From positions 41,523,335 through 41,587,334 of the forward strand of contig CM036191.1 in the NCBI GenBank assembly GCA_020631735.1: DNA of 64,000 nt, written 5' to 3'. This DNA is from Saccharum officinarum. Taxonomy: Eukaryota; Streptophyta; Magnoliopsida; Poales; Poaceae. Shown piece by piece: positions 54,601 through 64,000 of the stretch (within the stretch, counting starts at the first letter, position 1; each line of letters begins with the position of its first letter). Below the pieces are notes generated by a model. That model ran no database searches and was not told the origin of the DNA. It saw only the letters and a list, made by a program, of their open reading frames with translations. Made by a program: the position numbers and the translations under genes.

Positions 54601-55226
54601 GCGGCAACAAAACTCCAAATTGGTGGCCAATGATGCATGTCTGAGCCAAGGCATGGGTCGAGCTGCTAGCTAGCTCCCCTGCCTTGCCACTGGCACACAG
54701 AATCTAAGCGTGGCATAAAAAATTGCATGAATTGGCTGGCGAAGCGGCGGTTCCATCGGCCGCAGGGCAGGTAGGGAAAGACTTTCAAGGATCTACCACT
54801 CGGCCAGGGCTGCGTTAATGATGCGGGTGCAAGCACGAGTGAGGCCCAGAGAGTGTGCGTCGCGAAGCACCGAGATGGGACGGCTAGGTCCTTGTCGGGA
54901 CTCCGACGGCTGCAGCGGAACAGTGATCGTGCGGGGTTGTCACGCGGAGCCAACGCACAAGACAACGCCAGCGAGGCAATGACACCGCGACACGAGCATA
55001 AACGCAACGGGACAATGAAGGCTTGGCGGATAGGTGGAATATGCGGCCGAGACGTACTCCACGTCAGCTCAACGGCGGCTACCGTGACATCAGCATGGCC
55101 GTGCATGGCCTAGCCAGTAGTGCGCACGCACAGCCAAGCAGCAGCGGCAGCGGCAGCGGCCATCTAGGACCGGCCATCCCACAGCCAGGGCTGCGCAGCA
55201 CCGACAGGCCCCGCGAGCTATCCAGC
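51685..55226 (-). mobile_element. Tekay/Del-like LTR sequence, reverse orientation, part 1
   Basis: Features typical of long gypsy LTRs read on minus: GAGTACAATTGAGTACTCA-like sequence near 52220, AATAATAGGGGTTATGCACCG near 53157, and a GC-rich block (53880-55220). ORFs such as 53863-54315 lie in that block and match nothing recognisable. A phrase ATATAGGGTCCTACTATT is doubled at the left edge (51686 and 51712). The continuation is at 63426. Confidence 0.45.
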
Positions 55227-56576
55227 TGTTGACAGTCGTTAACATCAATTATAAATTATCAATATAGCCTGTATATATACTTAATTCCATCACTAAACAT
55301 AAGTTTAGGGGTTTAAACTAATAAATTTTACGAGTTTTGGTGAATCTGTATTTTCAGCAGGGTTTATTCAAAAAACTATCAAGGTGGACCTAGATGTCAA
55401 AAGTAATCGCGCTTATCCGCGGCGAAAACAACTCCAGAAGGTTCTAGAGGACACCAGAGGCCAAACCACTGAAGAAGACCGTGAGAGGCAGGCGGCCCCA
55501 CCTGCAGGCTGGTCGGCACCTGGGTCCCACATGTCGGCCCCTCCTTGCTACGTCAGTTTCCCACCGCCTCCTAGTTTGCATCTTCGTCGTTCCTTAAGTC
55601 GGTTTGATTCAAGGGCTCACGTTGCAAGCTCCGGCCCATATAAGCAGGCCCCTTCCCTCCTACCTGGAGGTATCCCTAAAACCCTAATTCATATGTCTCA
55701 TTCAGAGATCAGGGTACACCACAAGAATGAGGTCTAGACTCTCCATTGTAGTAGATTAGTAGCTCGGGAGCGAGGGTCGAGGTGAGCTATTGCTCAGGTT
55801 CTAGATCTAGTCTTGGAGGCTTGGCAAAGCTTTATATCTTCACTTCTTAATCTTGTAAGACTTATTATCAATTTATTATATTCTTATCTGCATGACTATG
55901 CTTACTTTGAATACATATATCTTGCCTAGTTAAGGTTATCTCTACTTGTGTGTGTGTTCATAGAGCACTTAGCCTGCTATAGTTTATCGATTGGGCTAAG
56001 TAGCTGAGTAAGCATGGTGCTTATACTATGCTTTGTTTGTGAGTACACCCTGTTCTCTGGTTGTGTGGTAGCAACGAGTGGTGACAACCTCGTCTATCCT
56101 TTGTAGTCCACGTTGAATTGAGCAGGTTCTTAAATTGTACGACCGTAGTCGTGTCAGTAGAGTTATCTTGTATGGGTGCTCTACTGTCTAAGTGGCGTCG
56201 GGAAGTGCACAAGAGTAGGGTAAATCTTAGCGTAGTTAGGTGTATATATACTTTGATCATATAGTAAGAATATCATAGGAATCTACCTCACCCGTTGTCC
56301 TTTCGAGTTAACAAGTTTACATCTATCTGAGTAATCCATCCCCTGAGTGTTATTATCCTTAATTTCTATCATTACCCTTATCCCTTGCTCTAGCTATGCT
56401 GGTATGTTGACTGATATATATTCCTTTATTACATAATAAGTTTTCGCTCCATTGTTTTCCTATGGTAAAATATAAATAACGATACCTAGAATACTTCTAG
56501 TAAAATGCTATAATGGTATTCTGTGTGCTTGCGGAATCCTTTATATTCTATTTGTGTTAATAAATACCAATAAACA
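55227..56576 (+). repeat. 5' LTR of the 8.2-kb element
   Basis: It starts TGTTGACAGTCGTTAACATC and ends CAATAAACA. It matches 62055-63425 throughout, including an antisense 79-codon ORF that is only a by-product. A CATATAAGC near 55638 may be the TATA element. Confidence 0.85.
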
Positions 56577-59500
56577 TTTTTAGCGCCGTTGTTAGGGAAA
56601 CAATTGGCGTACAGATTTAGATCATCAACATACCACTAGCTTTAGTAGGATTACCCCTGTCCTATTGAATTGTGGAATAAGACAGGACAACAAATGCCAT
56701 TTCAACCTTCAGGCAAGCTTCCACAAGAAAAGAAGAAACATTGAAGAACCAGAGTGCTTGAAGATTCAAGATCCGTCAACATTGGAACCCTGCCATCTCA
56801 CAGGTTTGTATAGACACATATATCATTCTAACCATGTGTAGATTGGAGGAAAAGGTCGTCGTCACAAGATTTCAAATCACATCTCAAGTGATGCATACAA
56901 GACATTGCACTACTCATAAATTTCATCATGTGAGTCATGGTAAGTATGATCAAGAAAGGTGAGATAGTCTTGCTCAAGGACTTTAAACTTGATGAGTAGT
57001 TATCTTTTACTATCTTGCATTTCATTGCATGTTTACTTTAAACAATCCATGCATTCATCTCGTTTAGTTTAAATTTTGTCATATCAAATCCACAACATAG
57101 TTAGTTACCTGCATATGTCCATACCACATGCATCCTTTATCTAAAAACAAAAAAAAATTTACCATGATCATGCTCTTTCATCTCTAAATTAAATAAATCC
57201 CTATAGTGCTTTCATGCTACCTTTGTTTGCCATAGTAAGTTTTGGTTACTGGACATACTTCTAGAGACTTTTAAATTAAGCGTGGTGCTTAGGTTAAAAT
57301 TCCTTCCTTAATCAAAAACTAGACATCGAGTTTAGTTTGGTTATTGAACTAAAAATTGCTTGTGTAGACACTGGATATTTTGTTGGACCAACCCCTGCAG
57401 GAAAATTCTCAAATCCAATCTAGGTAAGTCAAGAGATGAATTCACATCAGAGATGAATCAAGGCATGTGATGAACTCCAACAACTTTGCGCAAAAGAAGG
57501 CCTAGTTCATTCTTCATGCAAGGAAGAACTGTGAGTATCAAAGTTTATTCACTTATCTTTTGTTGCAAGTTATCTTAGCCTTGAACCACGTTAGAATGCA
57601 GCAAACACATAAAAGTTGCTACAAGAGCATGATAAACAAAATCTATGCTAAAGTAATCCTAAAACCATCATTTCATTAGCATAGAGGAAAATTACAAAAG
57701 TTATGGACAATGACCCATTGTTTCAAATTCACTGTATTCCCTCGGGTATGTGTCCATTAATGTTTTGCAGGAAAAAGTGAATATATGCGGTGCCTGTTCA
57801 TGGTTTGGCATGAACCTGCCAAATCATCACTTCAGTGATGAAACAAAGAAGAAGGAGACGAGTGCCATAAAAACCACTCACTCATTGGAAGTGGATGAAC
57901 AAATTGATAGGCCACGAGCAACGTCGAAGACATCTTAGCATTAAACCTTCCCAAGACTTAATCTAAGATGATGATGAGAAGCAGGATGCAACCCACCTTG
58001 TTTTAGCCAGAATATGCCTGCTTTCATCATTTTCAAAAAAGACCAACTTGTACGTTGACAACAAGGACTAGGATGACAAGAGCCAACTACATCATGGCAT
58101 GCATCCTCGTATCAACAGATGTCAGAAATCAATGGAGGTATGTCAATGGTGTCTCAAAAGGCTACGACCACAGTCATGAGACAACATCCCAAAGTCGTTG
58201 AAGATGAAGCTTCTATGCAAGTACCAATAAGGTTCTTTCCTTGACAATCAAGACGGTTGGCGTATCGCTTATAAACAAAGAAGCACAACTTCTCGCCACG
58301 CTGTTAGACAAAAAAAGGAGGAACTTGAGTTTGCATCTCCAATGAACCCCTACGCATCAATCAAGGATCAACAAAAATCAAGAGAGGTTGATGGAAGAAG
58401 AGCATGCAATTGTCTGTGTCCTCATCTCCAAAATTAGATGGTGCAAAGCTAAAGGTAAGAAGAGGTCCTACTCAATGGACCTAAAGCCATGAAGCCCTCA
58501 CTGATATGTACATCGGACAAGTGTCCTTCAGGTATGTTTGTCACCAGTCATTTCAAAAGAAGGAAGAATAAAAACATGAGTTATGTTTAACCATGCATGA
58601 TGCAACATTGAATGACATTCATATAAGAGTTCTATCATCCAAACTTGTTGTTGCATTCTGCAAAAATCAAGTCTAGGGATGGAGTTCTTTAAAATATTTC
58701 ATGCCATGTTGCTAATTTGTCTTGGTCATCTCTATCTTTATGCCTTGCTCAACTTGCTAAATCATAAACAATTAAAATAAGTAAAAATTTAAATAAAAAT
58801 GCTCCTTTGGTTCACCGTACATATTCGTGTTTCTACTTGAATGAATCTCTTTAGTCTTTCAAAACTTCCTTGTTCTATGATAAGTATGCTTTGGAATACT
58901 ATTTGAACATTATTGAATCAAAACATACTTGTGTAGAATTAGGTTGTATATGTGGGCTAACCCTTGTAGGAAAATATTCAAATTTTGGTAGGAATGATAG
59001 GAGATCATTCGTAGAAATAGATCAAGGTTTGAGGTATTCCTCAAAATAATTTTACGCATCTTTGCCTTAGCCTTGTTGAAAAATTGAAGTAGTGGTGAAC
59101 AATAAAGGCATATTATTCAAAACATGGGATAAAGATTCTATGCTAATTAAAATGTTAAAATCAACTTTGTTATAGCATAGAGGATGACCTTCAGCTCTAT
59201 GACAACATTATCCTTATTTTGAATCATTTGTATATTCCTTCGGGCATGTGTTGTCCACTAATCCCTTGCAGAGAAGAAATAATGAGAGGAGCAGAAGGTC
59301 CGATCAAAATGCCAAGAAATAACAAAAGATGGCATGATGGAAGAGTGAGAAGGAGTGAAACATATGAGACAAGATGCTCATGAACAGCTCAAGCAAGGAA
59401 AGCTTCAAGATGCAAGGAAGGAAAGGACCACCGAAAATCATCTACCCTTCATCACATTGTGTCATCACGCTCCAATGATGAAGGTAACATCTTAAGGTAA

Positions 59501-62054
59501 GTCATCATCGTTTTCCTCTTGATCTTGCTATGCACATAAATGAAGACACAAACATGTTCGAGTTACAACTTTGCTTGATCCAACCTGATTAACTCAACAT
59601 ATCTTGTTCCTTAAGTTTGTTCATAGCACCACTTTCTTAACCACGGTCTTAACCAAAATGAGCTAAAATGTTGCATATCTTATCTTTGGAAGATGATAGT
59701 CATAGTCATAAAAAGTTTAATATTATATAAGGAAGGACAATCCTTCCATAGGTTAAGCAACTCCACTCTTTTTGTCATAGTCAAAATGTTACATTCATAC
59801 TCATCCTTCTGATCTTGTCACCTATGTTTTAAGAATGAATGCACATAACATCAACCGTAATGATGTGCCTAAGGCTAGAGAAAAAATAAATAAAGATTTG
59901 GTTCTGTTGGTGTTTTCCTACCAATAGAGCCTATGCACTTGATCTCTACCTTATCTTTATGAGCAGAACACACTTCGAGCAAAGTGTGGGGGAGTCGATC
60001 CCCCAAATTCTACAAGTGAAAGTTCTGAACCTGCAATAATGATGCCCACAAGATGTCGCCAGATTCTATTACTAATGGTTGACCTCAAAACGCTGAACAA
60101 TGAGAAAAAACAAGTCAAGAAGGAAGGACCTTTCAAACCAACATTGAATTCAAAACCAAGACATGTTTGGCAGAAGAAGGTAGCATCACCATTTGAAGCC
60201 CCACTAATGGAGGCATCACCACAAGAATCCTCATCTTCAAAAGCGAACTGAGGAAAGACACATATCTTTCTCTAGCGGAGGGTATCATGACTCCGAGGGT
60301 ATCATGACTCTCAGGAGGTATATCACTGCTTCAACAACAGACTCGCAACCATTGAAGAAATAAATGCTGCCATACAAGGTACGTTATATAATCATACACA
60401 ATGGTAGACAAGCATGAGACAAGAGATGGCCAGCCTCCAGCAATAACAGCAAAACAAAATCAAAATTGGGAGGTTCTGTTCCAAGCACCTCCACACTCGG
60501 CCACCTTATTGAGCAACCACGACAACAACCAGCTTGGGAGAGAAGGCATCCCCCGTGTATCCAGATAAGTATTTTTTTCCCTTTTACTTTATTATTTTTA
60601 GGTTTCCTTTTGAAAAAATGGATAACTAAAAACAAAATAAATGGTTATAGTTATTTATAGTAATAATGTGAGGAGTGTGTCTAGTTTACTTTAATTTCTG
60701 ATTAAGAGCTGAATAAATAAATAGGGACTCTCTACATAATCTCTAAAAATAGAAATGACGAATAGTTGCTCTGCTGTAATTCCTTTCAAATACCAAGTTT
60801 TCAGTCTTGAATTTTTCTGAGTTTTGGATAAATTGTTTTAATATAAGAATTTACTCTGGACTTGAAACTCGTGGGTAGTATATGCTTGATCTAAGTCTAG
60901 GTAATTGAGGGATATGATATGAGAAGGTCTAAGCTGCTATTTATCTTGTTCCAAGTGACACTAAAGTTCTGAAGATTTACTTTTTGAAAAACACAAAAAT
61001 ACATGATGAGTTCCTGTATGTCAAGCTTGAATTCCCACCAGAGCCATACATGCTATTTAGGCTAGAAAAACTTCCACATATATGCTGCTTGCTTTTGTAT
61101 TGAGTTTTATCAAGCTTTGGTGACCATTATGAGAGATTTGTCATGCTCTTAAAATTGAGACCACGTACACACTACCTACATATGCACTTCTCCTACACTA
61201 GGGGTAGGTGCAAAAACATGCCTTCCATCCTAATCCACGGAAAAATGTTGTACTCATACATTGGGAGTGAACACTAAAAACATGTTTGTTAGGTTTTTCA
61301 TCCACCAAAAAAATGCTCCAAAGTTCTTGTTGCTATCTCTCAAAGTTTTGTTGCAGAAAAGAGACATGGGGCTATGCAAAAGTTATTCATAAAAAAAGAG
61401 TTGAGAAAAAATAGACAAGTGTCTGAGATATCTAAAACAATGGGTACTTAGATGCCCACCCAAAAAAAGAGAGATAAATAAGATAGGCACTGTTCTCTGG
61501 CAAGTGTTTCCAAGTTTTCAAAAGAGAGATATGTTTTCAAGGAGCAAAGTAGAATTAGGTTAGCCACCAAATATATCCACACGCATGCACATCTTGATTT
61601 GATTGTATGACTTAACTCTCTTTAGATCCATTGTTTGACTTTACAATATATGCATTGCAAGTATGCTCTAACTTTCTCCCTACCTATGAACTCTACATAA
61701 GCCTTAGTGGTAGGAAGGGACTTGTTGCCTTGGTGAGGATCCAAAAAAAACCACATATATTGAGAGACTTGGGAGTATCATATAGTGAAATCTCTTAGTT
61801 TTATTTTGAAAACTTATAAAAAACTCTAGAACAATGGTGAAACAAAGAACTCGAGACATATTGCTTGACTTGATCATTCTGTCTTTCAATTGGTCAAGAC
61901 CCACGTGAAGCCTAAGAAGCCCCATGGTTGAAGGTAATATGGGTAAGTTTCAAAGTTAGATCAGTTTATTCTAATCCGGAGGAGAATTCTTGATTGATCC
62001 ATTACTAAGTTTGGCTTTGCTCAGGAACTAGCAAAGGTTAAGTGTGGGGGAGCT
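56577..62054 (+). other. Internal region of the 8.2-kb element, with a degenerate ~1.5-kb repeat
   Basis: Two related modules are visible at about 57260-57790 and 58860-59290. Both contain ACCCCTGCAGGAAAATTC / ACCCTTGTAGGAAAATATTC, later AGCATAGAGGA, and then CCTCGGGTATGTGTCCATTAATGTTTTGCAG / CCTTCGGGCATGTGTTGTCC…CCTTGCAG. The first module phrases end in acceptor-like AGs. A small direct repeat GAGGGTATCATGACTC lies at 60277 and 60296. Otherwise only short ORFs. Confidence 0.5.
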
Positions 62055-63425
62055 TGTTGACGGTTGTTAACATCAATTATAAACCATCAATATAGCCTGC
62101 ATATATACTTAATTACATCACCAAACATAGGTTTAGGGGTTTAAACTAATAAATTCCATGAGTTTTGGTGAATCTGTATTTTCAGCAGGGTTTATTTAGA
62201 AAACCGTCAAGGTGGACCTAGATGTCAGAAGTAATTGTGCTTATCCGTGGCGAAAACAACTCTAGAAGGTTCCAGAGGACACTAGAGGGTAAACCACCAA
62301 AGAAGACCGTGAGAGGCAGACAGGTGGGGACGACAAGCCCTACCTGCAGGTCGGCCGACCCCTGGGTCCCACATGTCAGCCCCTCCTCGCTACGTCAGTT
62401 TTCCACCGCCTCCTAGGTTGCATCTCCACCATTTCTTAAGTTGGTTTGATCCAAGGGCTTACGTTGCAAGCTCTGGCCTATATAAGCAGGCCCCTGCCCC
62501 CTCCCTAGAGGTATCTTTAAAACCCTAATTCATATCTCTTATTCAGAGATCAGGGTACACCAGGAGGATTAGGTCTAGACTCTCCAATGTAGTAGGTTAG
62601 TAGCTCTGGAGCGAGAGTCAAGGTAAGCTCTTGCTCAGGTTCTGGATCTAGTCTTGGAGGCTTGGCAAAGCTTTGTATCTTCATTTCTTTATCTTGTAAG
62701 ACTTATTATCAATTTATCATATTATTTTCTGCATGACTATGCTTACTTTGAATACATATATCTTGCTTAGTTAAGGTTATCTCTACTTGTGTGTGTGGGT
62801 TCATAGAGCGCTTAGCCTGCTATAGTTTATCGATTGGGCTAAGTAGCAGAGTCTCGTGTAAGCATGGTGCTTATACGATGCTTTGCTTGTGAGTACACCC
62901 TGTTCTCTGGTTGTGTGGTAGCAGCGGGTGGTGACAGCCCCGTTTATCCTTTGTAGTCCACGCCGAATTGAGCAAGTTCTTAAATTGTAGGACCGTAGTC
63001 GCGTCAGTAGAGTTATCTTTTATGGGTGCTCTGCTGTCTAAGTGGCGTCCGGAAGTGCACAAGAGTAGGGTTAGTCTTTGCTTAGTTGGATGTATATATA
63101 TTTTGATCATGTAATAAGAATATTATAGGAATCTACCTCACCCGTTGTTCTCCCAAGTTAACTAGTTTACATCTATCTGAGTGATCTATCCCCTGAGTGT
63201 CATTATCATTAATTCCTATCATTACCCTTACCCCTTGCTCTAGCTATGCTAGTATGTTGACTAATAGATATTTCTTTATTACATAATAAGTCTTTGCTCT
63301 ATTGGTTCCCTGTGGTTTAATATAAAAAATGATACCTGGAATACTCCTAGTAAAATACTACAACAGTATTCTGTGCGTTTGCGGAATCCTTCATATTCTA
63401 TTTGCGTTAATAAATATCAACAACA
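62055..63425 (+). repeat. 3' LTR of the 8.2-kb element
   Basis: It starts TGTTGACGGTTGTTAACATC and ends ATATCAACA. It differs from the 5' LTR at several percent of sites plus small indels. Confidence 0.85.
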
Positions 63426-64000
63426 GTGGTGCAGACCAGCCACGGTGCGTGCCCGAAGCCAACAGCGTCCGCGCGCGGTGACCGCGGTCCCAAGCCGAGC
63501 AACAACGAACAAGGATGAGCACAATTTTTAAAGCGTACCAAAAACTACCTAGCACCTCGATTGGGATCCAACCGGTTCTAATATCCTATAGTCGGCGTTA
63601 TCAGCCGTCTCACGAAACCGTCACCAAGACCAAAGAGCAACTAGAAGAGGAGATACAAGAGTACCATTATAGAGTAGTCACTGACAGCACTGGTTCACGA
63701 ACAAAACGCCCGCGACATGGTTCCAACGCGTTCTATCAATGTTTGAGAGATTTTTAGGGGAGCAATATGACACCCAACCCAACTACAACATATACCATAC
63801 TCAAGTGCTTACTTTGATGCAACCAATGATTCAATAACATGGATCTAGTGCTTAATTATTTTTGTTGGAATTTAAATGCCAAAGTGGTCTTGTCTAATAC
63901 CATTTCAGACTTAGAAAAGCTAAGGATTTTAGTTGGAACCAAGCTGCCATTTACACTTTTGCCTCAATTTTTAAAGGACCTAAACCTTATCCATTCTAAT
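63426..64000 (-). mobile_element. Probable continuation of the reverse-orientation LTR, part 2
   Basis: A GC-rich start resembles the end of part 1 (55100-55226) in composition, then becomes AT-rich to the window edge. An ORF at 63515-63757 has no recognised family. The assignment rests on position only. Confidence 0.35.

Larger units (their letters stand above)
55227..63425 (+). mobile_element. Large LTR element without protein domains (LARD-like), 8.2 kb
   Basis: LTRs 55227-56576 and 62055-63425 bracket 5.5 kb of non-coding sequence. The primer site TAGCGCCGTTGTTAGGGAA after the 5' LTR matches the TGGCGCCGTTGCCGGGGA type. The purine tract AAGTGTGGGGGAGCT precedes the 3' LTR. A similar AAAGTGTGGGGGAGTC occurs internally at 59980. 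No gag or pol motif was found in any frame, so movement would need proteins from elsewhere. A 5-bp target duplication was not established (CCAGC on the left; GTGGT on the right, with CCAGC 10 bp further on). Confidence 0.8.

Noticed and set aside
53863..55232. Several GC-rich ORFs (such as 53863-54315 and 54666-55106).
   Set aside because: They sit in a GC-rich part of LTR-like sequence, overlap on both strands and match no family I recognise.
60384..60660. ORFs on both strands around 60384-60660.
   Set aside because: Short, overlapping and within the non-coding interior of an LTR element.
56021..63110. A 'conserved' 79-codon minus-strand ORF appearing twice (56021-56260 and 62871-63110).
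   Set aside because: The two copies are in the two LTRs of one element. Their similarity is due to LTR identity, not coding constraint.

Overview
This is plant nuclear DNA, almost certainly from a grass (Poaceae) and probably from the sorghum/maize/sugarcane group. The reasons are a CYP75B-type flavonoid 3'-hydroxylase with grass-style GC-rich exons, nested LTR retrotransposons of Tat, Tekay/Del and copia type, and CACTA, Mutator, hAT and mariner-type DNA elements. The assignment to Andropogoneae is inference; no search was run. Gene density is low and most of the window is transposon.

Layout. (1) 1-1358: a broken P450 (CYP75B-like), minus strand, with an open 208-codon second exon but a frameshifted, nonsense-mutated and truncated first exon. 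(2) 1359-7400: a CACTA remnant, degenerate repeats, and one small intact gene at 6503-6876 for a secreted cysteine-rich (defensin-like) peptide. (3) 7489-14821: a mariner-type end, a SINE-like tRNA-derived sequence, a 4.6-kb LTR element with little coding content, a 1.1-kb CACTA element, and the 5' part of a gypsy element. (4) 15311-16356: a COMT-like O-methyltransferase broken by a short frameshifting deletion. (5) 16724-23457: a Mutator-like element with a 9-bp target duplication, carrying a papain-like peptidase fragment. (6) 23846-27965: a long Tekay/Del-type LTR lying directly against a second, dead CYP75B exon 1 (27966-28720). (7) 28721-31595: the upstream region of that second copy, a paralogue of 1359-2950 with later insertions. 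(8) 31596-51474: a three-level nest. A Tat-lineage gypsy element (37174-50752) sits in a copia element (32376-51247), which sits in a LINE fragment; the two LTR insertions have visible target duplications. (9) 51475-64000: a duplicate of 7188-7385, then a Tekay/Del-like LTR in reverse orientation, interrupted by an 8.2-kb LTR element without protein domains (55227-63425).

How it fits together. The two P450 fragments and their upstream regions are a segmental (tandem) duplication. Homology runs 885-1600 to 27990-29340, 1596-2950 to 30245-31595, and resumes at 7188-7385 to 51475-51650. Between the last two blocks the first copy holds about 4.2 kb including the cysteine-rich peptide gene, while the second holds only the LINE fragment with its nested retroelements. 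No P450 or methyltransferase copy here can make a normal protein as read. The cysteine-rich peptide gene is the only host gene that looks intact. No rRNA, CRISPR or confident tRNA gene was seen.
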